Part shown: positions 47,801 through 58,361 of the stretch, piece by piece | Numbering within the stretch: the first letter of the stretch is position 1 | Layout: every line of letters starts with the position of its first letter | Assembly: GCA_019054805.1 (NCBI GenBank) | Contig: JAHQIY010000012.1 | Coordinates: 310,001-374,000, forward strand | Direction: 5' to 3' | DNA: 64,000 nucleotides | From: Brachionus manjavacas | Taxonomy: Eukaryota; Rotifera; Eurotatoria; Ploima; Brachionidae | Notes under the pieces: generated by a model | Seen by the model: only the letters and a program-made list of their open reading frames with translations | Told to the model about the DNA's origin: nothing | The model's database searches: none | Program-made: the position numbers and the translations under genes

Positions 47801-50022
47801 ATATTTAGCCTTTTGTTGCAGCGTTCTTTAATTTCGTCTACCATATTACAATTTAACTTGGAACCAAATTTAATTACAAGAAACTTGATTTTTTTTTGGC
47901 TCACTATTTTGTTTCCATAAATTTTTAAGTTACGATTGTCACTCTCTTTTTTGTACCTAGAGAAGACTACTGAACACCACTTTTCAACTGAATAAACCAT
48001 TGTTCCAGTTCTTTGGTGTATTTATTTATCTTATTTTCTAGGTTCCCCTTTTTGTTATAAATGAAGAATGTAACTAGATCATCTAGGAAAAGCAGAGAGT
48101 ATTCATTTTTTGCTTTGTTTCTTTTGGGAATTTCATTGATGTATTCAATAAATAAAAGAAGACTAATTACTGAGCTTTGAGGGACACCTGCAGTTATTTG
48201 GTATCCTTCGCGCAAGTGGTCATTCACATTCACCTTAAATGTCCTAGAGTCTAAAAAGGATCTTAGCCAGTTAGTCAAGCAGTGAGGTGGATTGATTTTA
48301 ACCAACTTATAAAGTTCACCTTCATGTTAAACCCTTTCAAAGGCCTTAGAAATATCAAAATTTAAAAAAATTTTTTTTTAATCTAAAATAAAGATTTTAA
48401 AAATTTTTCAGAAAAATTTTAAAAATTTTTTTGTAGAAAAGATAAATACAAAGAACTTCCAGCTGTTCAAAATTAAATCTAATTTTCTGATATCTTCATT
48501 TTCCGCTTAATAACATTTTAGTTTGTAAATGACTACATAATTGTTTGAATAAAATTAAAAGATCATCTGATGTTGGCAGGTTTTTCCTAAAACCAGATTG
48601 CTTTTGGTATTACATTCAGTAAATCATGTGCTCATGTAGACTTCCTAGGAAAATTGTTTTACTAATTGGTCTGTAATTGAAAGGATCTTGTGAAAAAAAA
48701 TTTTCAAATGACTTCAAATATTCAATTTCATTTAAGTAATAAAATAAGTTATTTAAATTAATGACTTGAACATTAATTAAAGCAGTAGCCTTTTTGTCTT
48801 ATATTAAATATTATATTAAATAAATAAGAGGGTTTTTTAAAAGTCCGAAATATTTTTTTCTTTTTATTTTTTCAAAAGTCTGAGCAAAATACTTTTGAAA
48901 AAATAAAAAATAAAAAATTTACGGACTTGGACTTTATTTTGAGACTATTAAAAAACCCTGAATTAAATATTAAAATAGTGGCCAGACTAAGTGAAAAAAT
49001 TGTTTTTTAATTTCTAAATTTTACTTTTTCAAAAAAAGGAAATATTTTTCTTCCAAATTTCTCAATTCCAAAAAATAGTTAAACATATTTTAAAAAGTTG
49101 AACCAAGATTTCATTTTTATATTTGATGGCTCTTTGCTATAAAATTAGTATTAATTTTTTTTCTAATTTCAGACCCAAAAAAATAAACCGAATTGCTTGG
49201 ATGGTAATACACTGGCTAGCATTTAGTCATTTTTGTTATAACCCATTTATCAATGGTCTGCTAAATGTAATTTAAACCAAAATAGAACATTAACTAATTG
49301 CTGATTAACTGAGATATATTTTTTAGAAAAAATTTAAACAAGAAATAGCCTCACTTTTCAAGACAATTTTCAATAAATGCAAGCAAGTGTTGTTGGACAA
49401 CCGGTTTTACACTTGCATAATAAAAAGATATGACTACCCAGTAGATCAAGTTAAAATGCAAAAAGTGTTTTTAGATGAAAGAGTTGGTAACATTGACAAA
49501 TTGACCGCACACCAGCTAGAGGTGAAATTCAAAAGCGATCAGGACTATTTGGACGAAGTTAAGAATGTTGTGCTGAACAGAATCAAAGAAGACAAAAAGC
49601 CTAGTCCAAAGCAGAGTGAAGTTTCGCCTAATGGCAAAATATCTTCATCGTCCAAGGCCTCCTGGAACACGTCTTCTTCCTCGTCAAACACCTCTTCATT
49701 GACCATATTTAAAAACAGAAAATTCTATCAGCATGTGGTGAACACAGGCTCGCTGAACAACCATCATGATAACGACTCGGTTAGAAAAAAGAGATTATCC
49801 AAAAGCATTGCTTTCAAGTTTAATAGCAACTTACCGGTGGATTATGATTTTATAAGATATAATCGCTTAAAGTATTCTAATTTTTATTCTAATTGTAACC
49901 TTGTCAGACAGGATGTTGATAATATTGTAAATAGTTCAAAACTTTGTCAAAGTTGTGCACATGGTGGTGTTTATTATCGTCAGCAAAAAACACAAAATAA
50001 AAATATCAATCATAGTTTATAA
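41856..50022 (+). CDS. Rhodopsin-family peptide-type GPCR
   Basis: Four exons, 41856-42659, 42711-42817, 49173-49266 and 49327-50022, give about 566 aa. The N-terminus is acidic and tyrosine-rich with an NFS glycosylation site. TM1 has GN (47-48); TM2 ends ITIANL; Cys102 and Cys204 form the usual disulphide pair. The TM3 end is MERLF instead of DRY. Exon 2 encodes TM6 with CWLP and exon 3 encodes TM7 with CYNPFIN. Exon 4 encodes helix 8 and a long Ser/Asn-rich tail. Position 2.50 appears to be Asn (76), not Asp. The layout fits neuropeptide receptors, but the ligand cannot be named. Intron 3 (6.36 kb) holds a MULE relic, a LINE and MITEs. ATG 41856 is the first in frame; Met5 is an alternative start. 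Confidence 0.85.
45205..45562. mobile_element. Palindromic hAT-like MITE in GPCR intron
   Basis: ATACTATAAGCAGACTTGGG with CAAAAGTCA (45207-45240) is repeated inverted at 45290-45330, making a near-perfect 125-bp palindrome. Beyond it, repeated TTTGACTTT words end at 45562 with ACCAAATCTGC, an approximate inverse of GCAGACTTGG. GCAGA-type ends and GACTTTTG arrays suggest a hAT MITE that has been partly inverted and duplicated. It is non-coding. Confidence 0.45.
45634..45664. repeat. Perfect short hairpin
   Basis: CAATCACATAAAA and its exact inverse TTTTATGTGATTG are separated by 5 bases, inside the GPCR intron. Its function is unknown. Confidence 0.5.
46312..47195 (-). pseudogene. MULE transposase relic (DDE start and SWIM finger)
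   Basis: Minus-strand pieces run from an N-terminal frame starting MSDIESQASSNSEEWF (about 47195), through MGYASRQKAKINPN to LFHIDGTYKITKEGYP (46692). That last motif carries the first catalytic Asp of MULE transposases. The rest of the core is deleted. The 46581-46312 frame has a SWIM finger (CSCKYFLEFGICKH) and the basic tail KKKGRPPKSNN. At least two stops or frame changes are present. It is a different lineage from the FLYWCH MULE at 53569. Confidence 0.7.
47760..48660 (-). mobile_element. LINE copy of the stem-loop-tail family
   Basis: RT on the minus strand reads LTNWLRSFLDSRTFKVNVND and QITAGVPQSSVISLLLFIEY, then LLFLDDLVTFFIYNKKGNLE (48305-47967); an internal piece continues to 47785. 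The catalytic box is LDD, preceded by F, and 5' RT traces reach about 48660. The 3' part is truncated and the stem-loop tail is absent. It lies in the GPCR third intron, antisense to the gene. Confidence 0.75.
48829..48958. mobile_element. Hairpin MITE in GPCR intron
   Basis: GGGTTTTTTAAAAGTCCGAA at the left pairs with the inverse ..GTCCAAGTCCG..AGACTATTAAAAAACCC at the right, over 130 bp. Central TATTTTTTCAAAAGT / ACTTTTGAAAAAATA also pair. It is a non-coding foldback element. No clear target duplication is seen. Confidence 0.55.
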
Positions 50023-51260
50023 AAATTTTTAAAGCTTTATTTTTAAAAAATAAAATTTTTCATGGTTTTTTTAGTTTTTTCTACAGTGTCAATTTAAAAT
50101 ATAACAAATATATTATTTTAAAATATTTTTAATTTGGCTTTTTTTTTTGCAGAAAAAAAAATGATTTATTAAAGAAATATTTTATTTAAACAAAAAATAA
50201 TTATAATAATATAAAAATTAATTATCTTTATTTTTCGATTATAGGAAGAAAACTAGTTACCACACTACCGATCAATTTTATTTAACGTTAACTTACTCAC
50301 TTAAAAATAATCTTAGATTTTAACTTATGACAATTGAAACTTTTTTAACAAGTGAATCACGACTCTGAATCATCATCAACTTCAACGATCAGCAGCAAAT
50401 AATAAATACGACTCAGAAAAAAATTTTATATGCCAGCATGTGATTAGTATTGGCTATGAATTAAAATAATTAGAATTTCCTACTCAAGATCATGAGATTG
50501 AGAGAAATTCGACTGGTCTGTAAAGTGTGAATGTATCAGGACAATACAAATCAGCATCAAACCCTCAATTAGGCTCAATCAACGACTACTTCAAATAAAA
50601 TATTAAACATTGGCAGCAATAATCGATCATCATAAAAAAATAGAAACGGGCAATTCAAAAGACCAAGAATAAAACAATATTTTTTTTCTACGTTTCGAAA
50701 ATAGATGTTTTTGGACAATTTCAAGAACAATTTCTAAGTTTGGAGTTCCATCGCTCAGAATTACTACTTAAAAAATTTGTTAGTTAGTTGAAAAATATTT
50801 ATTTAGATTTTACCAGCAATTATTATATTTTTAATAAACTTTATTTTATTCCATCTTAATTCAGCGTACAGTACATCTCTAAACAAAGTTAACAATGTTT
50901 CGAAGCAAGGCTTAAGCAATGTTTATAAGCGGTTTTGGCAGTGTTTAAAACTGTTTAAATATTGTTTTGACTTGTACAAATGTGCTTAATAAATCTTTAA
51001 ACGCTATTTAATTTCAAAATAATTTTATTAATAAAGAAAAAATTCAATTTTTCAACCATTTCAAAGTTGCTTAAGGAAGCAAGCTTAAAATATCTATACA
51101 CCTTAAACTTGAATTTTTAATTTTTTTGATCATTTGGGATCTGTTGGTTCGCGGTTATAACATAAATAATAAATAAAGAAATATAATAATAAGTTTCAAA
51201 GTTTCTTTTTTAGATGACAAAAATTTAAAAAGTATTAAATACTAACAATTTGTTATAAGC
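50023..51260. other. Intergenic after the GPCR
   Basis: It begins with the receptor 3' UTR (AATAAA near 50050). 50240-50620 is less AT-rich but has no sustained frame. 50900-51000 repeats CAATGTTT and GTTTAAA words. No gene is supported. Confidence 0.4.
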
Positions 51261-51480
51261 ATGAGATCATTGTATTATACAAAACTATTGACATTTAAGT
51301 TGGCTGGAGTCGATGTTTTAATTGAAAGAACAACAGTCTTTGCGAAGGCGTCGTTCGATATGTGTAATAAGTCGCTTTTGGGACTAGAGGGTCTGATTGG
51401 TCACCTGATGGTTCTTTTCCTCTTCGGGTTGATACCTAATTTGTTGGTTGTTTTGGTAAATGAGTGTTTTATTTGACTAA
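51261..51480. other. Unassigned coding-like patch
   Basis: A less AT-rich 220-bp patch is open on both strands: plus LAGVDVLIERTTVFAKASFD, and minus NKLGINPKRKRTIR then SPKSDLLHISNDAFAKT. I recognise neither. It abuts the TIR element at 51519 and may be transposon coding debris. Confidence 0.2.
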
Positions 51481-51518
51481 TGTGCGAATCAATATTGTTG
51501 ACTATTGTAAAAAGAAAA

Positions 51519-52273
51519 TATATTAAAGTGCCATTTATTTTGATTAAACGTCAATTAAAAAAAGATCAAATCGTCATTTATTTATATTAATTAGTCAACA
51601 TAAAAATTAGTCAATTGAATGTATGAATCGTAAATTAAAAGTAATAGTTGTCATTTTAAGTAATTAGTTATCACCTAATAAAATTAAATGTTATAAAGTA
51701 AAGAATCTTAAAAAAAAAATTTAATCATAAAAAAATTAAAAAAATATTTTCAATTATTTCATTACTAATGCTTTTAATTCCTTTTTTGGTCGTCCTACTC
51801 CTCTTTATTTTCCTAAAGGTATGTCGCAAGCTTCAGCTGGAAAGGACTCGAATAATCCTTGGCTTTAATCAACACCAATTATATGCTTCCACATTATTAA
51901 ATGGAATAACAGCGTTATTGTAGGAATTTGCTGCTAGGGTAGTCTCATTATTACCTTCTTCTATCTCAGTTTCAATTAAAGTGTTCCTTAAGTTGTCTTG
52001 AGATTCGATTTATTCGTCGAAAGCCTCATGAATATCTTCATAACCCCCCGATTCCCCATAAAATTATTTATTGGGGTCGTAAGATTCGAGCCATGGTTCA
52101 TTGAAATAAGTTACCATTTTGACTATGACAATTAATACATTTAAGTTACATTTATTCTTTTCAATGACAATTAATACATTTAAGTTACATTTATTCTTGT
52201 CAATGACAATTAATACATTTAAGTTACATTAATTTTATTGACGTTTAATCAAAATAAATGACGCTTTAATATG
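51519..52273 (-). mobile_element. TIR element with decayed AT-hook protein
   Basis: The ends TATTAAAGTGCCATTTATTT and TGATTAAACGTCAAT are repeated inverted at 52236-52273 (about 36 bp, two mismatches). On the minus strand a decayed frame (52125-51775) starts MVTYFNEPWLESYDPNK, passes an acidic stretch (LIETEIEEGNNETT) and ends near CDIPLGK and RGVGRPKKELK, an AT-hook like those of MULE tails. Three or more stops interrupt it. A 39-bp tandem repeat lies just inside the right end. Confidence 0.55.
52127..52235. repeat. 39-bp tandem repeat, about 2.8 units
   Basis: The unit begins GACAATTAATACATTTAAGT and starts at 52127, 52166 and 52205, with one or two changes. It is subterminal in the TIR element, where such arrays can be transposase-binding sites (inference). 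Confidence 0.8.
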
Positions 52274-52552
52274 CGGCCTTGTAAAAATCGTTCTGCCGTT
52301 TTAAGTTGATATATTGAAATAGTAGCTTACAATGGCAGTCTATTCTATCCGTTAAATTTATAATTTGAATAAGTATAAATAATCGACAATTTCCTGTTAA
52401 AATTCAAATTTTATCTACAAAATTGTTACAAATGATAATATCGCTTTTACACTTCTGAACTTCTGAAGTATAATAGATAAACAAATCAATTAATTTTGAT
52501 ACTCATAAGGCATCACTTAGGAAAAGACAATTGACGCATATTAAAAAAAAAA

Positions 52553-53170
52553 TCATGAATTCATCAGCTTACCCGTTGTGATATTCGTTTGTTCGATATT
52601 ACCTAAGTGCATAACAACGCATTTTTCTTTATTAAAGCTTATCTGCCTATCGATTGACCATTGAATAAAATAGTTGAGATCCTTCTGTATCCTTGTTTTA
52701 TCTTCGGTATGTTGAACAGTTCTCATCAGCTTAGTATCATCTGCGTAAAGTTTACAAATAGAACTACAAAGTTCGGGTAAATCATTAATAAAAATGAAGA
52801 AAAGAAGTTGACCTAGGACGGATTCTTGAAGGACTCCACTTGTTACTGGCTTCCATTCTGACATAAAATCAATTACAATACGCTGCTTCCTTCCAATCAA
52901 AAAAGCGCGAATCCAGTCGACTATAACACTTGGAATCCCATATAACTTTATCAAAGGCTTTGGCAAAATCAAGATAAATAACATCAAAAGGCTTTCTTCG
53001 ACTCACCCAGTCCGTATGGTAATCGACTGTTTCGAGAAGGTTGGTTACACATGACTTAAGAGTTACAAAACCATGCTGCTTTGTCGAAAGAAGTTTTTTC
53101 TTAAAGGTATTTAATAATTTTGCAAGGAACCGATGTAAGCGAGACTGGTCGGAAATAGAATTTTTATTTT
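52553..53170 (-). mobile_element. LINE reverse transcriptase fragment, CR1-like
   Basis: The minus strand reads KHGFVTLKSCVTNLLETVDY and FDVIYLDFAKAFDKV near 53000. After one frame change comes IPSVIVDWIRAFLIGRKQRI, SGVLQESVLGQLLFFIFIND and KLYADDTKLM, to 52553. The catalytic YADD is intact. The wording is close to the (CTA)n-tail family at 7363/18500, but no 3' tail is present. One frameshift is visible; the thumb region and 5' end are missing. Confidence 0.75.
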
Positions 53171-53580
53171 GCTCTGTTTAGTATTATGACCAATTGAGTT
53201 AAGGAACTGATTGTTTGAATAATACGTTTAATTAATTAATAAGTTATGTGACACGAAATATGAAAGTGTTTTAAACACCAGTAAAGATATTGGCTTTAAA
53301 AAGCATTTCTCGAATTTAGAACAAGATAAATCAATAATAAACGAAAAAAGAAAAATAAATGAGCCTGTTTGGATGAATTAAAACTAGGAGAAACTTAATT
53401 AATAAATTTCAAGTCATTTTTTTAAAGCTAAGGTAATAAATATAGATTTAAATTTATGCTGAATATCCTTTAAAAACTGACTAGCTTATTGTAGCAGATG
53501 AGAAGGAAAAATCTAAATTTAGTCAGCTCTGTTATATTTACCTGGTCTATGTTCAATTTTGAAATTATGGCACTATATCG

Positions 53581-53730
53581 TTTCATAGTGAATCTTTTCA
53601 TAGTGTGTTTAAATTTTCATAGTGAAAGTCAATTTCATAGTCACTATCATTTCATAGTGAATTTTTTCATAGTGTATTATTTCATAGTGTATTTTTATTT
53701 GATGTTTACATCGAAACTATAGTTTTTCAT
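53581..53730 (+). repeat. Left TIR array of TTTCATAGTG motifs
   Basis: The motif recurs at irregular 10-22-bp spacing with variable spacers, all in one orientation. The mirror array (CACTATGAAA) lies at 55679-55812. Likely transposase-binding sites, and possibly promoter sequence for the transposase gene (inference). Confidence 0.8.
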
Positions 53731-53760
53731 AGTTTGTCATTAAAAAACATAAATTTAAGA

Positions 53761-55561
53761 ATGATAAAAAATTTCCTTAATGAAAATAAAGCGAGTAATA
53801 CTCCTAGGCGATTAAGAAGTGGAACTATTTTAAGTAAAATTTCATCTGTAGTTTCTGAAATAAATAATACTAATGTTGAAACATGTGAGGCTACTACAAG
53901 TAAAAATTCTGAGGTTGATGAAATATTTGAATGCGTTGATGAAGACGATGATGATAATGACGAGGATGATGAAATTGTCGAGGATGATGAAATTGTCGAG
54001 GATGATGATAAGGACGAGGATGGTGAATATTACGACGAAAACAATATAAATGAAACTGTTTTTCATTTTCATTTTCTTGAACCAAATTTTGAGCCACTTG
54101 TTATATTAAAAACAATAAGAGGTCACCCGAAGTTAAGTTATCAAGGCTTTTTTTATACGATTGATCAAAGGGGTAAAAATAATATAAGATGGAAATGTGA
54201 AAAAACTGGAACCAAGACACAAGTTAAATGTCTAGGTAGAGCACACACTGGTTCATTATTAAATGGTCCTGTTACAGTAACTCGTGAACATAATCATATT
54301 CCAGTGCCTGAAAAAGAAGACTTTATTTTGGCAGTACAAGCAATGCTTGAAAAAGCTTCTTTTACAAATGAAAGACCTAGAACGCTAATCAAACGTCATC
54401 AACTTGAAATTTCAAATGAATCGCCGCCATATATGCCACGCACTAATCAAATACGTCAACGTATGAAGAAGACGACAAAAAGTTGCAGGTTATTTATTGA
54501 TCAAAATTATTAATTTAAATGATGATTTATAATTTAAAATATAATATAGGCAATGCTGTTAATGCAAAAACAATTGAAGAAATAAACATTCCTTCTGAAC
54601 TTAAAATAACTTATAATGGAGAAGAGTTTTTATTGGCAGACAGTGGTCTAAATGATCCAGAACGGATTATAGTTTTTGCTACTAAAGCAAATATTCAACG
54701 TCTAAATGAAAAAGTTGATTGTTGGCATGTCGACGGAACTTTTGCCGTTTGTCCTGATTTATTTTACCAATTGTATACTATAAACGGCGTGATAAATGGA
54801 AAAAATTTACCATTTATTTACGCTTTAATACCAGGCAAAAGTGAAATTATTTATTTAAAACTTTTCAAATTAATTGAGTCATTTTTAAAACGTCCTAAAT
54901 ATATTATGTCAGATTTTGAACTTTCTGAATTAAAAGCATTAAGTTCAACATTTAAAGATATAAAAATAGATGGGTGTTTTTTCCATTATTCTCAAAACTT
55001 ATGGAAAAATATGCAAAAAAAACATTTAAGTACTTTATTTGCCACTGATAAGGAAGTACGTTTAGCTTTTAAGCGTTTGAAATGTTTAGCATTCATTAAG
55101 CCAAATGATGTTATTTATGCTTTTAAATTATTAAAAAAAATTTGTCCATCTAAGTTCAATGAAATGCATTTTTATTTTGAAACTTATTATATTGGCAATT
55201 TAAAAAAAAATAGTTTAACAATAAGAAAAGTTCCATCATTTCCAATTTCATCATGGAATTGTCATGATAAAGTATTAGATGGTCGCCAGCGTACAAATAA
55301 TACATTGGAAGCGTGGCATTTAGCTTTTGAAAATGATGTCGGTAAACACCCAACTGTAAATAAGTTAGTAGAGCAATTTAGACTCGAACAAAAAATACTG
55401 ACATTTTATATACTCAGTTAATGGCAGGAGATCAATATGAGAAAACTTTTAATTCTAAATTAAAAGAAAAAAAGATCAAAAATATTGTCGACAGATCATA
55501 TTGTATATCAAATGATTCAAGCATATTAGAATATCTAGACTCGCTAAGTGCTGTAGTTTAA
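53761..55561 (+). CDS. MULE transposase with N-terminal FLYWCH zinc finger
   Basis: The start is ATG 53761 (the frame is open a little upstream but without ATG). Parts in order: basic start, acidic Asp/Glu run (53930-54050), FLYWCH finger (54100-54300; LSYQGFFYTIDQRG, WKCEK, HNHIP), then the DDE core. Core residues are HVDGTF (Asp about 54731), MSDFEL (Asp about 54912), the CFFHYSQNLW motif (about 54970) and NNTLEAW (Glu about 55308). The two halves are separated by a stop at 54513; a 68-bp intron (54482-54549, GT-AG) would restore continuity, otherwise it is a break. Near 55390 the frame shifts by one base in an A run. The C-terminus (ILEYLDSLSAVV) then ends at 55561. All catalytic residues are present. 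Confidence 0.8.
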
Positions 55562-55678
55562 ATTTTTTTTGACACAACTTTTTTTTTTGACATTTTATTT
55601 AACGAAAATTATATCTTATTATCAATTAATTAGCTTTTTTTTCTTCTTAATTAATTTTTACATAAAAGTGTTTTACGG

Positions 55679-55812
55679 ACACTATGAAAAAAAAAACACT
55701 ATGAATAAATCACACTATGAAATGAATAATCACTATTAAATGATATACACTATGAAATCATCTCTCACTATGAAATATATGCACTATGAAAAAACTCACT
55801 ATGAAATGATAA
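55679..55812 (-). repeat. Right TIR array of CACTATGAAA motifs
   Basis: Inverted counterpart of the left array, with about eight motif copies ending GATAAAGTCCC at 55818. The spacers differ from those of the left array, so the motif rather than the whole arm seems conserved. Confidence 0.8.
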
Positions 55813-55826
55813 AGTCCCGAAATTAT

Positions 55827-56190
55827 AATGTCTAATGCGTAGATTCCATCGCTGGATTCTTGCCGGCGGATTTGATTAAGGGTTCCGGAATAGTAGTTCA
55901 ACAGCTCTATTATCCGTAACCAATTTTGGATCAAGGAACAAAAGCAAAAATTTTAAAATGAAACAATTTTTTTACTGTCAGTCTTAAAATTCTTCTGCAA
56001 AATGTATCAGCTGATACAAACTTCGTACCACCCTAATTAAGTCTCTGCAAAAACTCTGCAATTTTAATTTTAATGATTTGCTAATGCATTTAGTGTAAAC
56101 TACATCCAGTTTCGCTCTTCAGGGTTCCTGATCTAGCTTTTTATTATTATATTTGCTATTATTAATATTATTTATATATTTATCGAAAAA
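55827..56190. other. Intergenic AT-rich spacer
   Basis: No gene is seen. A short less-AT patch near 55860-55940 has no sustained reading frame that I recognise. Confidence 0.35.
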
Positions 56191-56512
56191 ATATGAAAAA
56201 TTCAAAAATTAATATTGTTTTTTTTTTGAGTGCTGGTCATATGAAATTTTAAGCCACGAGGACCTTCCATTCGACAAAATAAGTTGTCAGCTGAAATATA
56301 AAATACTTGCGAGTTTTCAAATAGTTGTATTGGTAAGAAATATTTAAATTTCAATTAAAATATATTTTTTTATTAATAAATATTTTATTTGTTAAAATGG
56401 TTTAAAAATTAAAAAAATAAATATAATGTATTTTTAAACAAGAGTTTCGAAACAGGTTTCATCATCTGATTGAGCCGAACTGATTCCAGTATCAGTTGAG
56501 CTAATTGACGAA
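56190..56512 (-). pseudogene. Duplicated 3' end of the RASSF gene
   Basis: From about 56432 to 56512 the sequence is nearly identical to 57358-57438, the last 26 codons and stop of the RASSF gene. The downstream UTR-like part (back to about 56190) resembles 57045-57357 with more changes. The offset is 926 bp. It carries no promoter or RA domain, so it is a gene fragment; it could act as an alternative 3' UTR for read-through transcripts (inference). Confidence 0.75.
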
Positions 56513-57357
56513 GGCCAAAATTGCATTCATAAAATTAAAAAAAAGTAAATGTGAAGGTCGTAGTTTTTTAGTCCAAGAACCGAATTACATCTGAACAGGA
56601 GCCCTGAAAAATCTTGAATGATCGAGTTTTAGGTTCGGAACAACTTTGAGAGTTCATAACTTTTAAATTATCTATCTATCTGAATGATCGAGTCCTAATG
56701 ATTTAAACTTTTTTTTCTGTGATTAATTTGACATTTTAGAAAAAAAATTTTAATAAACAAATTTTTAAATTAATAAAAAAAATTTTTTTATGTGATCGAA
56801 ATTAGTCCTGTGAATACAACAATGCGCAGCTACATCAATTGAGAAAGTCTGTAATATTTTTTTTTAATTTATTTCGAGTAATTTTAAAAGAAAAAATTCG
56901 AATTGAAATTTTGATAAAATTTTTAGCAATTAATATTTATTTAGTGATTTCATATGTTACCTAAAAATTAAAAAAAAAAAAATTTGAAAAATTTAATTAT
57001 CATTACAAATTTTATTTCAAAAAATATTTCGTTATCAAAAATAGTATAAAAATTCAAAAATTAATCTAGTTTTATTTATGAGTGCTTGACCTTACATTTA
57101 TACAAAATATGCTATCACCTGATAACATAACCGGATAGAACCCAAATCTGAATATCTTTGCCTCATTGTGTAGATTGTATCGAGTGCTCAAAATTTATAA
57201 AAAAAAAACTTACAGATGGTAACCATTTGTTAGAAAACTTACAAATGGTTGTAATGGTTCGAAATAATTAAATTACAATTAAAATAAATTTTTTTATTAA
57301 TAAATATTTTATTTGTTAAAATGGTTTAAAAATTAAAAAAATAAATATAATGTATTT

Positions 57358-58281
57358 TTAAACAAGAGTTTCGAAACAGGTTTCATCATCTGATTGAGCC
57401 GAACTGATTCCAGTATCAGTTGAGCTAATTGACGAAGCTGAATTAGTCGAAGACAGAGAACATTTTGTTGAATTGATTGAGCTTAGACGTTGAAGCTCTT
57501 TTTCCAGAGATGAAATCAAAGTGCTCTTGATCACAATCAAATTGTCGATTTTTCTCAGCTGATTTTTCATTTTTTCAACATCACTGCTAGTTTGTTTGGC
57601 CTTGACCAAGTCTTGCTTGATTTGATTCAATTCCCATTTCAATTGCTCCAACTGGTCTAATTTGCTCTGCTTTTGATCTTGGACATTTTGGCCCATTCTC
57701 TTTATTGACGAATTTCTAGTTCGAATAGTTCGTCTAACGCTTGCATATCTCTTTGTTCTCTCAACACAACCATCGTCATGATCACTCTCTTCATTTGCAC
57801 TCGACCAAGCACTGCTAGGTATCGAGTTAACTGACATCCTATCCTCTTGATCAAATTGAGAATTTAATTTTTCCAATTGTTTTTGTACATAAGTCGACTT
57901 GGCCAAACTGTTTTGCCTGACATTTCTGTTCCAGCTCTTTTTAGCACTTGGTGACAATGAACAAAATTTGAACTCTCTCTCAACTGGTTTGCCAGATGAC
58001 TTGGAGAGTTTTTTTCTTATCATAAATTTAACTTGGGCCAATTGATCGCCAGGCACCTGCATCCACATTTTGATAATTTTATAAATTTTGACATTGTTGT
58101 CCAAGAGTCGCTCGTTCGACTGCCACTCTTCAAAAAGACCGTATTCATTTAGCATGTGTGCAGTGATTTTAGAAGCAGACGAGTGCAGCATGGCAAATTT
58201 AATGTCCTGAACAGTTGTTTCTTTGTTCAGACCAGAAGCTAGTTTTTCAACTCCGTTCACGTTTATTCTTATTTGTTGCAT
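57358..58281 (-). CDS. N-terminal RASSF family protein (RASSF9/10-like)
   Basis: An intronless 307-aa frame. Residues 1-95 form a Ras-association (ubiquitin-fold) domain at the very N-terminus: IRINVNGVEKLASGLNKETT, then EEWQSNERLLDNNVKIYKI and VKFMIRKK. This placement marks the RASSF7-10 group; the EEW..NERLL wording is nearest RASSF9/10. Ser/basic linkers follow, then a coiled coil (about 205-270, repeated Leu/Gln/Lys heptads) and a Ser-rich tail. The last residues, ETLV, fit a class I PDZ-binding motif, as expected for a cortical polarity or Ras/Rap scaffold. No SARAH domain is present, as usual for this group. A TATA box lies upstream. The 3' end is partly duplicated at 56190. Confidence 0.85.
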   Translation of the reverse strand: MQQIRINVNGVEKLASGLNKETTVQDIKFAMLHSSASKITAHMLNEYGLFEEWQSNERLLDNNVKIYKIIKMWMQVPGDQLAQVKFMIRKKLSKSSGKPVEREFKFCSLSPSAKKSWNRNVRQNSLAKSTYVQKQLEKLNSQFDQEDRMSVNSIPSSAWSSANEESDHDDGCVERTKRYASVRRTIRTRNSSIKRMGQNVQDQKQSKLDQLEQLKWELNQIKQDLVKAKQTSSDVEKMKNQLRKIDNLIVIKSTLISSLEKELQRLSSINSTKCSLSSTNSASSISSTDTGISSAQSDDETCFETLV

Positions 58282-58353
58282 TCTTTTGATCTCTAGATGA
58301 TTTGATGCTTTAATGTTTTTGGCTAGTTAGGTTGGACGGACACAAATGCTTGG

Positions 58354-58361
58354 TTTATATA
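58354..58361 (-). promoter_or_regulatory. TATA box of the RASSF gene
   Basis: TATATAAA on the minus strand, 73 bp before the ATG, implies a start site near 58325-58330 and a 5' UTR of about 45-50 nt. No other element is clear between 58362 and 58900. Confidence 0.5.

Larger units (their letters stand above)
53569..55818 (+). mobile_element. Near-intact MULE transposon with CATAGTG-array TIRs
   Basis: The left end GGCACTATATCGTTTCATAG and the inverse right end (GGGACTTTATCATTTCATAG) are flanked by an exact 8-bp duplication GAAATTAT (53561-53568, 55819-55826). Each end, about 150 bp, holds seven to nine copies of TTTCATAGTG or its inverse. It carries one FLYWCH-plus-DDE transposase gene. The perfect target duplication and largely open frame indicate recent activity. 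Confidence 0.85.

Noticed and set aside
53842-54097. His/Arg-rich and Ile-rich minus-strand frames
   Set aside because: Translations of the Asp/Glu codon run of the MULE transposase read on the other strand.
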